A stretch of 35,020 nucleotides of DNA from Acidobacteriota bacterium (GTDB lineage Bacteria; Acidobacteriota; Polarisedimenticolia; JACPZX01), in NCBI GenBank assembly GCA_016195325.1, contig JACPZX010000009.1:1-35020 (forward strand), written 5' to 3'. The position numbers were made by a program, and so were the translations under genes. The notes below the pieces were generated by a model. It saw only the letters and a list, made by a program, of their open reading frames with translations. It made no database searches and had not been told where the DNA came from. Below, in pieces: positions 1-7,071 of this stretch. Each line of letters starts with the position of its first letter. Within the stretch, counting starts at the first letter, position 1.

Positions 1-552
1 ACCGTGTCGTTCAGCGACGTCACCATCGTCATGACCAGCAACACGGGGACCGACCTCTTCGGCCGCGAGGAGATGGGTTACTCGAAGAACGACGGCGCGC
101 GGCCGGTGACGAAGAAGGCGCTGATGCGCGAGCTGAAGCGCTTCTTCCCCCCGGAGTTCCTGAATCGGATCGACGAGATCGTCTACTTCGACTCCCTGGG
201 CGCCGAGCAGATGGCCCGCATCGCACGGCTCCAGCTGAAGGACCTCGCCGCAGGCCTCGAGCGCGAGGGGCGCCGCCTCGTCGTGACCGACGCCGCCGCG
301 GCGGTGCTCGCGCGCGAGGGGTTCCATCCCGAGTTCGGGGCGCGCCACCTGACGCGGGCGCTGCGGCGGCTGATCCTGGAGCCTCTCGCGGGGCTCTCCC
401 TCACCGCGGATTTCCGATCCGCGACCCGGATCGTCGCCGACGCCGACGGGACGCGGATCCGGCTCGAGCTGGGATTCGATCCGGCTTCGGCCGGCGAGAC
501 CGTCGTCGAGGAGACCGATCTCGACGCGCGCGAGGACGGTGCGGAGAGCTGA
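1..552 (+). CDS. Clp-type AAA+ unfoldase, C-terminal fragment
   Basis: The window opens inside this gene; codon 1 is ACC and the frame is open to the left edge, so the GTG at position 4 is not the real start. The visible 183 residues are the end of the second AAA+ module and the D2-small domain of a ClpA/ClpB/ClpC-type protein. The sensor-1 strand reads VIVMTSNTG, followed by the arginine-finger segment PPEFLNRIDEIVYF and the sensor-2 motif FGARHLTRAL. Such proteins are hexameric ATPases that unfold or disaggregate proteins in the cytoplasm. The part that would separate ClpB (M-domain) from ClpA/ClpC (protease-binding loop) lies outside the window, so the subtype cannot be given. The acidic tail after the sensor-2 helix is short. 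The TGA stop directly abuts the TTG start of the next gene. Confidence 0.9.
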   Translation, partial: TVSFSDVTIVMTSNTGTDLFGREEMGYSKNDGARPVTKKALMRELKRFFPPEFLNRIDEIVYFDSLGAEQMARIARLQLKDLAAGLEREGRRLVVTDAAAAVLAREGFHPEFGARHLTRALRRLILEPLAGLSLTADFRSATRIVADADGTRIRLELGFDPASAGETVVEETDLDAREDGAES

Positions 553-1494
553 TTGACGGGCCGTGGTCACGCCTCGAGGAAGGGATCGTCGACGGCGGCG
601 AGCGCCGCGGCCGGGATCGAGATCTTCCTCGCGGAGCAGCGCGCCCTCGTCGACGCGCGCCTCCCGGACCTCCTCCCGCCGAAGGCGGCCGCCGCCGATC
701 GCGTGCACGACGCGATGGCGTACGCCCTGCTGGCCCCGGGGAAGCGGATCCGCCCCATCCTCTCGCTGGCCGTGGCCTCGCTCCTCGGCGGCGACCCCGA
801 GCGCGTTCTCCCGGCGGCCTGCTCGGTCGAGATGGTGCACGCGGCGTCGCTGGTCCTCGACGATCTCCCCAGCATGGACGGCGCGTCGCTGAGGCGCGGC
901 CGCCCCGCGACCCACGTCGCGTTCGGTGAGGCCACCGCGATCCTGGCGGCGGTCGCCCTCCTCAACCACGCCTACGGCGTCGTCGCGGGGTGGGCCGGGC
1001 ACGAGACGGCCGGCCCCCGCGTGAGAGCCGCCCTCGCGCGCCGGTTCAGCGAGGCGATCGGGACGTCGGGGGTCATCGGCGGGCAGCAGGCCGATCTCTC
1101 GGCGGACGGCCGCGCCCTCACGCTGCACGAGCTGGAGTTCGTCCACAGCCACAAGACGGGAAGCCTCTTCATCGCGTCCGCGGAGGCCGCGGCGCTCGTC
1201 GTCTCGGCGTCCGCGGGCGACCTCGAGGCGCTACGCCACTACGCGAAGAACCTGGGGCTGGCCTTCCAGATCACCGACGACGTCCTCGACGCGGAGGGGA
1301 CGGCCCTCCGCACGGGAAAGGACGTGAGGCGCGACGGGAACCGCACCACCTTCGTGACCCTCTGCGGCGTCGATGGCGCGCGGCAGCTCGGGTGCGAGCT
1401 GGTCGACGCGGCGATCGCGCACCTCGATCGGTTCGGGCGGCGCTCCCAGACGCTTCGCGATCTCGCGCTGTTCGTCGCGCGACGCGACCGTTGA
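553..1494 (+). CDS. Polyprenyl diphosphate synthase (FPP/GGPP synthase family)
   Basis: A 313-residue trans-isoprenyl diphosphate synthase, which condenses isopentenyl diphosphate with an allylic diphosphate to make C15-C20 prenyl donors in the cytoplasm. The first aspartate-rich motif is DDLPSMD (residues 103-109), followed by LRRGRP. The second is TDDVLD (241-246), followed by a GKD segment. The substrate-binding GKRIRP is at 63-68, and GQQADL is at 177-182. Length and motif spacing fit the IspA/CrtE group. Chain length cannot be called reliably from the residues before the first Asp motif. The start is TTG, directly after the TGA of the Clp gene, with GGAGAG 7 nt upstream. The stop overlaps the next gene's TTG, suggesting co-transcription. 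Confidence 0.9.
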   Translation: MTGRGHASRKGSSTAASAAAGIEIFLAEQRALVDARLPDLLPPKAAAADRVHDAMAYALLAPGKRIRPILSLAVASLLGGDPERVLPAACSVEMVHAASLVLDDLPSMDGASLRRGRPATHVAFGEATAILAAVALLNHAYGVVAGWAGHETAGPRVRAALARRFSEAIGTSGVIGGQQADLSADGRALTLHELEFVHSHKTGSLFIASAEAAALVVSASAGDLEALRHYAKNLGLAFQITDDVLDAEGTALRTGKDVRRDGNRTTFVTLCGVDGARQLGCELVDAAIAHLDRFGRRSQTLRDLALFVARRDR

Positions 1495-1496
1495 GC

Positions 1497-3470
1497 GTGA
1501 AGCGGTCTCTCGACGACGTCCGGGAAGAGCTCCGCGCCCTCGGCTACCTGAAGGACCCCATCGCCGGATTCGTCGCCCCGCACTCGCGCGGGAGCGCGAC
1601 GTTCCTGAGGGCGAGCCTCCTCACAAGCCTTCGCTCGGGAGTGCTGGCCGGACTGATCCTCGCCGGCCCGCTCGCCCTCGCCCTGGCGAGGCTGAGCCGC
1701 CCGCACGTGCTGGGGGGGCGCGACATCGCGATCCTCGCGGCGTACCTCTTCCCGATCCTCGTCCTCGCCGTGGCGTCGGTGAACGGCCTCGGCGATCTGC
1801 TCATCGGATGGCTCACGAGGCGGGGACGGCGCGTGGGAAGAGGCGAGCGCCTGGCCGCGCGCCTGGGGGGGATCCTCGGGGGCGCGGTCAGCCTCTACCT
1901 CGCGCTCGTCTGGCGCCACGGCGCGCGCGGCGGGTTCGACCTCGCGGTCCTCGGCCAGATGATCTTCGTCGCCGGCGCCGGCTGGATCGTCGGCTGGAGC
2001 GTGCGCGGGGGGGCCCTCTTCGTCGTCGCCGTCGCGGGGGGGCGCATCGAGCCGGCCTCGGCGCGCGCCCGCGGCTCGATCCCGATCCTCCTCGCGGCCC
2101 TTCTCGGCACCGCCGGCATCGTCGTCGGGGCGGCGACCGCCCCGCGCCCGGAGCCTCCCCGACCCATGCCCCACATGGTCAGGGCCGGCCATCCGGGGCG
2201 CCTCTTCGTCATCGGCCTCGACGGTCTCGACGACGCGACGTTTCGCTCGCTCGTGGCGCGCGCGGAGGTCCCGACGCTGCGCGAGATGGTCGCCGGCGCC
2301 GCGAGCTGGACGCTGCGCGCCCCCGGGTCGTTTCCGCCTCCCGAGACGTGGACGACTCTTGCCACCGGGTTTCCCGGGGAGATCCACGGCGTTCGGTCGT
2401 TCGAGATCCGCCGGCTCCCGGGGATGAGATCCCCTCTCCTGGCGGGGAGCGAGGCGCCGGCGGTCGATGCCGGGATTGCCACCGCGCTGAAGCTCCTCGC
2501 GCTGGTGGATCGCGGCTCCGGGCCGGTGCCGCTCAGCTCGGGCATCCGGAGGTGTCCCGCCATCTGGGAGATCCTCGATGCCGCCGGCGCGCTCTCCGCG
2601 GTCGTCAACTGGTGGGGGACATGGCCGGCCGAGGAGGAGGGAGGGGTGACCGTCAGCGATCGCGCTCTGGGGGCGTGGCTCTCGAATGCGGGGCGCGGGG
2701 GGGGAATTGGACCGGAGGGCAATAAAGATGATGGGGTGGTCCACCCCCCCTCCCTCTCGAGACAGCTCGAATCGGAATTTTCAGAAGTCATGCGCCGTCT
2801 CGACGACGATCAGGTGAGTGCCGCGCGAGCCGCCGCCCTCACGTCCCCCCCTCCGTTCCTCCGCGACGCCTTCGTCGCCGATGGGTTCGCGCTGCGCGTC
2901 GCGCAGGAGATCGTCGTGGGGCGATCGGTCGCGTCGCTCTTCGTCTATCTTCCCGGACAGGACATTCTGCTCGGGGGGCTCCTCGCACCCTTCGGCGCTC
3001 CACGCGTCGGGGAGGGGGGTGACGCGGCCCGCCTCCAGCAGGCCCTGTCGATGTCCCCGGCGCAGGAGCTCCTTCTCCGCGAGACGGATCGAGGGGTCTC
3101 GGAGCTCCGCCGCGAGCTGCGGCCGGGAGATCTGATGGTTCTGCTCGTCGACCCTGGGCGGTTCTACCGCGAGGCCCGTGGCGCCGGCGCCACAGGTACG
3201 GTCCTGATATTCGGGAGCAACGTGACGCATGCCGGAGAAAGAGGGGAGCTCGGAGCCCTCGACGTCGCGCCCACTCTCCTGGCGCTGGCCGGCGTCCCCC
3301 TCTCTGCGGAGTTCCCGGGGTCGCCGGCGCCGGGGCTCCCCGGCGCCGTCGCCCTTCCGGGGAGGCCAGGCAGGGTCCCGACGTACGGCGATCGGGTCGC
3401 CCCACTCGGGCGATTCCCGGATTCCGAGGAGGCTCTGGAACGGCTCCGATCGTTGGGGTATATCCAGTGA
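1497..3470 (+). CDS. Membrane-anchored alkaline-phosphatase-superfamily phosphodiesterase-like protein
   Basis: About 657 residues. The N-terminal ~220 residues hold several hydrophobic segments, including ones near residues 40-60, 72-95 and 120-165. From about residue 236 there is a type I phosphodiesterase/nucleotide-pyrophosphatase-like domain. It opens with FVIGLDGLDD, whose Asp242 is the expected first metal ligand, followed by PPETWTTLATGFPGEIHGV, the nucleophile region of the COG3379-type branch. The exact nucleophile (one of the Thr residues) is uncertain. The protein ends in LRSLGYIQ, and a similar LRALGYL sits at its N-terminus; the sulfatase-like gene at 12145 carries LLSLGYI. The substrate is unknown. 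GTG at 1497 is chosen; TTG at 1491 would overlap the upstream stop. The gene is probably in an operon with the two genes before it. Confidence 0.75.
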   Translation: MKRSLDDVREELRALGYLKDPIAGFVAPHSRGSATFLRASLLTSLRSGVLAGLILAGPLALALARLSRPHVLGGRDIAILAAYLFPILVLAVASVNGLGDLLIGWLTRRGRRVGRGERLAARLGGILGGAVSLYLALVWRHGARGGFDLAVLGQMIFVAGAGWIVGWSVRGGALFVVAVAGGRIEPASARARGSIPILLAALLGTAGIVVGAATAPRPEPPRPMPHMVRAGHPGRLFVIGLDGLDDATFRSLVARAEVPTLREMVAGAASWTLRAPGSFPPPETWTTLATGFPGEIHGVRSFEIRRLPGMRSPLLAGSEAPAVDAGIATALKLLALVDRGSGPVPLSSGIRRCPAIWEILDAAGALSAVVNWWGTWPAEEEGGVTVSDRALGAWLSNAGRGGGIGPEGNKDDGVVHPPSLSRQLESEFSEVMRRLDDDQVSAARAAALTSPPPFLRDAFVADGFALRVAQEIVVGRSVASLFVYLPGQDILLGGLLAPFGAPRVGEGGDAARLQQALSMSPAQELLLRETDRGVSELRRELRPGDLMVLLVDPGRFYREARGAGATGTVLIFGSNVTHAGERGELGALDVAPTLLALAGVPLSAEFPGSPAPGLPGAVALPGRPGRVPTYGDRVAPLGRFPDSEEALERLRSLGYIQ

Positions 3471-3518
3471 CGCGGGCGGAATCCTTCGCTCGCGGCCTCC
3501 CGAAAACCCGCCCACAGC

Positions 3519-3585
3519 CGAAAAAATCCCAAATTTCGCTTTGACTCACCCTGGGGATGGCCGTATATTCCACCCGCTTTTGCGG
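3519..3585 (+). promoter_or_regulatory. Sigma-70 type promoter of the RiPP operon
   Basis: TTGACT (3541-3546) and TATATT (3564-3569) are separated by exactly 17 bp. An unusually A/T-rich stretch (3519-3540) precedes the -35 box and could act as an UP element in this GC-rich genome. Transcription would begin near 3576, leaving a short leader. A small CCGC-TTTT-GCGG hairpin (3574-3585) lies at its predicted 5' end. Confidence 0.7.
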
Positions 3586-3609
3586 CCTAATTTGCGTGAT
3601 ACCACGAAG

Positions 3610-4104
3610 ATGGGTCAAAACGGAGGCAGTCGGGCGGTCGCCGATCTTCTCCGACGAACGCTCTTTGAAGGGGGTCGACAGGCAGTAGTCACGGTCGCCA
3701 GCTCGAGCATGGAACCATCACTTCACCAGGGCGATCGGTTAACGATTGAAAACATCAGTTCTTCGAGGCTTCGGCGCGGAGACATAGTCGTCTACGAGAG
3801 TCCGCTCGCAGGCCTCGTGGTGCATCGCCTGATGTGGAAGGTTCCACCGGTGGGGATACCGAGGGTGGCCTTCACGAAGGGTGATGCGCTTTTGTATCTT
3901 GACCGGCCTTTTGCGGTCGACGAGATCGTGGGGAAGGTGGTCGCGGTGGAGACATCGAGGCCGCCGCAGTCGCCACGATCCATTCGCCGCGTGGGGCGCT
4001 GGCAAGGGTATCTGAAGTGGCTGGGGGCCGCGGCGACCTGGGGATGGCGTCGCGGGTGGTCGGAGATGGGCCTGAAAGCCTTGATCCGTCGGGGAAATCG
4101 GTGA
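3610..4104 (+). CDS. S24/S26 signal-peptidase-like protein
   Basis: A 164-residue member of the S24/S26 peptidase family. The SSSMEPSLHQGD segment carries the catalytic-Ser signature (Ser33 in SMxP). RRGDIVVYE precedes GLVVHRL with His72. The His in the general-base position resembles the ER/SipW/Sec11 type (Ser-His) rather than the Ser-Lys LepB type; this is a family-based inference. No convincing N-terminal membrane anchor is present, unlike housekeeping signal peptidases. It is the first gene behind the 3541 promoter, and its stop overlaps the next gene's GTG (GTGA). In this operon the natural job would be cutting or binding the leader of the peptides encoded at 6579 and 6856. A non-proteolytic role is also possible. 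The Shine-Dalgarno before the ATG is weak. Confidence 0.8.
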   Translation: MGQNGGSRAVADLLRRTLFEGGRQAVVTVASSSMEPSLHQGDRLTIENISSSRLRRGDIVVYESPLAGLVVHRLMWKVPPVGIPRVAFTKGDALLYLDRPFAVDEIVGKVVAVETSRPPQSPRSIRRVGRWQGYLKWLGAAATWGWRRGWSEMGLKALIRRGNR

Positions 4105-5168
4105 TAGAGTCGCCGAACTCGCTTCTGAGTGAGAGAAAAGGGCCGGGGGCGTCCGAGTCGAATGGGCTCGGTTTCCCCTCCCGTCGTCTCGTGTCGAGCG
4201 AGCCAGGGGGAGAGGGAAGTTCCCGCGACGTGCGCGACACCGCGTCCATTGCCGATTACCACCCGGAAACCGTCTACTTCGATCGGCGACTCGACGCGTT
4301 CGGCCCGGAGATCCTCGAGCTCGAAGTCGCCGGCATCCGCGCCCGCCTCGAAGGTCTCTCCTCCGAGCAGAAGGCACAGCTCGCGGCGCGCTACGGGGTC
4401 TTCGCGCGACGTGATGCAGCGCCCGCGCCCGACCTCGTCGTCAGCGTCAGGCGCGCGGATCGGGACGAGTTTCTGAAGCCGAGGGTCGGCGGGGTTTCCG
4501 AGACCTACCGGCTCCTGACAAGATTTGATGATGAAGATCTCCTGGCGTGGTCCTACGAGTGGGCCGCGCTCATCCGTTTCGGCGGGCACGTCGCGACGCT
4601 CGCGGCGGCGTCGAGCGAGCGGGCGATCTTCGACCGCTGCGTCGAGAACTTCCTGCGCGTGGCCTTCGCGCACCTCGCGCTGGCCAGGGGGGGCGTTCTC
4701 ATCCACGCGGCGGGGATCGTGAGGAAGGGGAGAGCGTACGTTTTCTTCGGCCCCTCGGGCTCGGGGAAGACGACCACCACGCTGATGTCGGCAGGAGACC
4801 TGGTCCTCAGCGACGATCTGCTGATGATCGTCCGGGAGGGTGCCGGGTTTGCGGCGACGAGCGTCCCATTCCGGGGGCTCGTCACGCCGGGGGCCACGAC
4901 GAACTCCCGGTATCCGCTGGCAGGGCTCTTTCGGCTGGTCCAGGACGATCGGGATTTTCTGGAGGATCTGGGTCGGCCGCAGGCGGTCGGGCAAATCGTC
5001 CAGAGCCTTCCGTTCGTGACGGATAGGGCTGAATCGGCGCCGCGGATTCTCGACGTGGTCAGCGAGATGGCTTTCGCGACGCCGGTGAAGAAGCTACATT
5101 TCCGGAAGGACCCGGGTTTCTGGAGGATCGTCGAGAATGTCGGAGGCTCCGCTGCGGAAGCACCCTGA
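4101..5168 (+). CDS. HPr kinase-like P-loop kinase of a peptide-modification operon
   Basis: A 355-residue protein with an N-terminal ~190-residue region I do not recognise and a C-terminal HprK-like kinase domain. The Walker A sequence GPSGSGKT is at about 217-224, after IHAAGIVRKGRAYVFF. LSDDLL follows with Asp238/Asp239 in the place of the conserved HprK acidic residues. HprK-like kinases recur in lasso-peptide and PqqD-containing clusters. The paeninodin-type lasso kinases PadeK and ThcoK phosphorylate the C-terminal Ser of their precursor. Both putative precursors here end in Thr-Ser, so such a substrate is attractive but inferred. GTG at 4101 overlaps the upstream stop; the frame stays open further upstream, so the start is moderately certain. 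The 3' end overlaps the PqqD gene by 32 nt. Confidence 0.8.
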   Translation: MIESPNSLLSERKGPGASESNGLGFPSRRLVSSEPGGEGSSRDVRDTASIADYHPETVYFDRRLDAFGPEILELEVAGIRARLEGLSSEQKAQLAARYGVFARRDAAPAPDLVVSVRRADRDEFLKPRVGGVSETYRLLTRFDDEDLLAWSYEWAALIRFGGHVATLAAASSERAIFDRCVENFLRVAFAHLALARGGVLIHAAGIVRKGRAYVFFGPSGSGKTTTTLMSAGDLVLSDDLLMIVREGAGFAATSVPFRGLVTPGATTNSRYPLAGLFRLVQDDRDFLEDLGRPQAVGQIVQSLPFVTDRAESAPRILDVVSEMAFATPVKKLHFRKDPGFWRIVENVGGSAAEAP

Positions 5169-5400
5169 CGCGGCATCCAGGAACTACGATGGCGAGGCCT
5201 TCATCGTGGTCCCGGGAAAGGGCGAGTACAATATTCTCAACCCGATCGGCACCAGGGTGTGGGACCTGATAGACGGACAGAGGACGGTCGTCGAGATAGC
5301 GCGAGTGATCAGCGACGAGTACGCGGTGGAACAGGAGATCGCCGAGGCCGACGTGAGCTCTTTCGTCGACGATCTCCGGAAACATCAAATGCTCGCCTGA
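5137..5400 (+). CDS. PqqD-family peptide chaperone
   Basis: An 87-residue winged-helix PqqD-like protein (RiPP recognition element). It includes YNILNPIGTRVWDLIDGQRT followed by VVEIARVISDEYAVEQ and a C-terminal DVSSFVDDL helix, the usual order of the family. PqqD proteins bind the leader of a precursor peptide and present it to a partner radical SAM enzyme; that partner is the next gene. The start ATG lies inside the end of the kinase gene, with GGAGGAT about 10 nt upstream, so translation is probably coupled. Length is normal for a stand-alone PqqD. Confidence 0.9.
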   Translation: MSEAPLRKHPDAASRNYDGEAFIVVPGKGEYNILNPIGTRVWDLIDGQRTVVEIARVISDEYAVEQEIAEADVSSFVDDLRKHQMLA

Positions 5401-5430
5401 CGCCGTTTGGCGGCCAGAGGAAAACGACAG

Positions 5431-6546
5431 ATGCAGGCAAAGATGAGGAACGAGGGGGCGCCGGGAAGCGACGGCGGCGTCAGCCCGTACACCGACCTCG
5501 TGGCCCGCTCCTGGAACAACGCCATGCCGATGACGGCGTTGTGGGAGATCACCTACGCCTGCAACCACAAGTGCACCTTCTGCTACAACGCCCCCACGAA
5601 GGGCGCGCGCGAGCTGTCGACCCAGGAGATCAAGGACGGCCTCAAGAAGATCGCCGACCTCGGATGCATCTTCGTCGTCTTCAGCGGCGGCGAGCCCCTC
5701 ACGCGCCCCGACTTCTTCGAGCTGGCGTGGGAGGCCAAGAGGCTCGGCTTCGCGATCCGCGTCTACACGAACGGCTACCTCGTGGACGAAATCGTCGCGA
5801 AGAGGTTCAAGGAGCTGATGCCGTTCGAGATCGAGATTTCGTTCCACGGATCGCGCCCCGAGTCGTTCGACCGGCTCACGGGAATCCCCGGATCGTTTCA
5901 CCGCGTCGTCCAGGGGATCCGAAACCTGAGAGCCCACGATCTCAAGGTCAACATGAAGACCCCGATCACCAAGTGGAACCAGGAAGAGCTTCGCGGGATC
6001 AAGGCGCTGGGCGACGAGCTCGGATGCCACGTCGAGTTCGATCCGACGATCACCCCGCGGGACGACGGCGACACGAGCCCGCTGGCCCTGCAGCCCGACA
6101 TGGACTTCCTCGACCGGCTCTGGTCGAGCGAGTTCGCCGACATCACCCACGAGGACGCGCCGGTTCCCCGCAACGACGAGAAGGTCACCGCCGTCTGCGG
6201 CACCGGGCGCTCGGCCATCGCGCTCGATCCGTACGGGAACTTCTACCCGTGCGTGCAGTGGCGCCGGAAGGCCGGCAACATCAAGGACGTCGACGATCTC
6301 CGCAGCTTCTGGCGCGTCTCCCCGGTCCTCAACGAAGTCCGGCGCATCGCGGAGGAGATCCCGCTGACCACGCTGAAAGACTTCGAGTTCGGGCGCTTCG
6401 CGTCCTTCTGCGCCGGCGTCGCCGAGGTGCAGACCGGAGATCCGAAAAACATCTATCCGCAACTGCGGGCGAACGCCGAAGTTCGCGCCGCGAACCACGC
6501 CAAGTTCATCACAATTCAGAGCCGTCAATCGGAGGGATCCAGATGA
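5431..6546 (+). CDS. Radical SAM peptide-modifying enzyme with short SPASM-like C-terminus
   Basis: A 371-residue enzyme. The radical SAM cluster motif CNHKCTFC (Cys44, Cys48, Cys51) follows ALWEITYA, and VFSGGEPL provides the SAM-binding GGE motif. The C-terminal third has Cys256, in a stretch ending IALDPYGNFYPC (Cys274), then FCAG (Cys327). This resembles a truncated SPASM/twitch domain that could hold one auxiliary Fe-S cluster, rather than the seven-Cys SPASM of PqqE-type enzymes. Relatives install thioether, C-C or C-O crosslinks, or epimerise residues, in RiPPs; the reaction here is unknown. ATG 5431 is preferred because AGAGGAAA lies about 10 nt upstream; TTG at 5407 is in frame. The stop overlaps ATG 6543 (ATGA). 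Confidence 0.88.
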   Translation: MQAKMRNEGAPGSDGGVSPYTDLVARSWNNAMPMTALWEITYACNHKCTFCYNAPTKGARELSTQEIKDGLKKIADLGCIFVVFSGGEPLTRPDFFELAWEAKRLGFAIRVYTNGYLVDEIVAKRFKELMPFEIEISFHGSRPESFDRLTGIPGSFHRVVQGIRNLRAHDLKVNMKTPITKWNQEELRGIKALGDELGCHVEFDPTITPRDDGDTSPLALQPDMDFLDRLWSSEFADITHEDAPVPRNDEKVTAVCGTGRSAIALDPYGNFYPCVQWRRKAGNIKDVDDLRSFWRVSPVLNEVRRIAEEIPLTTLKDFEFGRFASFCAGVAEVQTGDPKNIYPQLRANAEVRAANHAKFITIQSRQSEGSR

Positions 6547-6578
6547 GTCCCGCAGGGGCTCTTCATTGGGGGGAACGC

Positions 6579-6695
6579 ATGAAGAAGACTTATGAGAAGC
6601 CGGTCATCAAGCACACGGAAGTGATCGAGGCAAGGGCGGTCACATGTGCCAAGATGAACGACAGCGACTGCGGCGGAGCGCCCCTGACATCCTGA
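6579..6695 (+). CDS. Putative RiPP precursor peptide 1
   Basis: A 38-residue peptide beginning MKKTYEKP, continuing with an acidic/basic leader that ends IEARA, and closing with a core CAKMNDSDCGGAPLTS (Cys23, Cys31). It matches the peptide at 6856 at 26 of 38 positions with no gaps, including both Cys residues and the terminal Thr-Ser; this duplication is the main evidence that it is real. The MKKxYEKP start recalls lasso and other RiPP leaders. ATG 6579 has a G-rich GGGGGGAA site just upstream. An in-frame ATG at 6543 would add 12 residues and has a better GGAGGG site. The gene follows the radical SAM gene directly, so it is the likely substrate. No homologue with known structure is recognised. 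Confidence 0.85.
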   Translation: MKKTYEKPVIKHTEVIEARAVTCAKMNDSDCGGAPLTS

Positions 6696-6719
6696 TTCGG
6701 CCGCACGCGGGGTAGGAGG

Positions 6720-6743
6720 CCGGCTCCCTGGGCGGGGGGCCGG
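6720..6743 (+). promoter_or_regulatory. Strong hairpin after precursor 1
   Basis: CCGGCTCCC (6720-6728) pairs with GGGGGCCGG (6735-6743) around a 6-nt loop, nine pairs with one T-G wobble. It begins 25 nt past the stop of precursor 1 and is not followed by a T-run. It looks more like an mRNA stabiliser or attenuator than an intrinsic terminator. Confidence 0.45.
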
Positions 6744-6752
6744 AGAAAAGGT

Positions 6753-6821
6753 TGGTCCCGCTCGAGAGGGAATCTCTCTCGGTCGTGGAGGCCAGCCGGC
6801 ATTTCGGTCCTGGCGGGACCA
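6753..6821 (+). promoter_or_regulatory. Candidate structured leader before precursor 2
   Basis: TGGTCCCGC (6753-6761) is the exact reverse complement of GCGGGACCA (6813-6821). Between them, CGAGAG (6763-6768) pairs with CTCTCG (6776-6781). The outer stem therefore encloses an inner hairpin about 20 nt before the Shine-Dalgarno of precursor 2. It does not match a riboswitch class I can name. Confidence 0.4.
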
Positions 6822-6855
6822 TCGTTGCAAGACTTTTGGAGGTGAGGCAAGCCCG

Positions 6856-6972
6856 ATGAAGAAGACATACGAGAAGCCGGCCATTATTCATACGGAAACA
6901 ATCGAGGCGCGGGCGATAAGGTGTGCCAAGCTGGACGACAACAGTTGCCCCGGCGGCCCGGTAACGAGCTGA
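6856..6972 (+). CDS. Putative RiPP precursor peptide 2
   Basis: A 38-residue paralogue of the peptide at 6579, with the same MKKTYEKP start, HTE at 12-14 and IEARA at 16-20. The core is CAKLDDNSCPGGPVTS, with Cys23 and Cys31 in identical places and the same Thr-Ser end. Core residues between and after the cysteines vary while leader and Cys positions hold, the usual pattern of a precursor family. A tandem purine-rich GGAGGTGAGG site (6838-6847) precedes the ATG. It lies 160 nt downstream of precursor 1, separated by two predicted RNA hairpins. No other copy was found in the window. The mature product is unknown. Confidence 0.87.
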   Translation: MKKTYEKPAIIHTETIEARAIRCAKLDDNSCPGGPVTS

Positions 6973-7071
6973 CGTCAGGGACCTGTCCGCGGCACGCACT
7001 CGCCAGCACGAATCCGAGCCCTTCGCCCTGCGGGGGGACGAGGCGCGACGAGGTAAGTTCCCAAGGTGTCG

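Noticed and set aside
1239-2744. A 501-codon open frame on the minus strand
   Set aside because: It is antisense to the prenyl synthase and phosphodiesterase genes, is Arg/Glu/Asp/Pro-rich low-complexity, and has no recognisable motif; such shadows are expected at this GC content.
6753-6821. T-box or other known riboswitch before precursor 2
   Set aside because: No T-box sequence, specifier loop or terminator/antiterminator pair could be recognised; kept only as an unnamed structure.
3610-6972. Calling the cluster a lasso-peptide cluster because of MKKxYEKP leaders and the HprK-like kinase
   Set aside because: No asparagine-synthetase-like cyclase or transglutaminase-like leader protease is present, and a radical SAM enzyme is.
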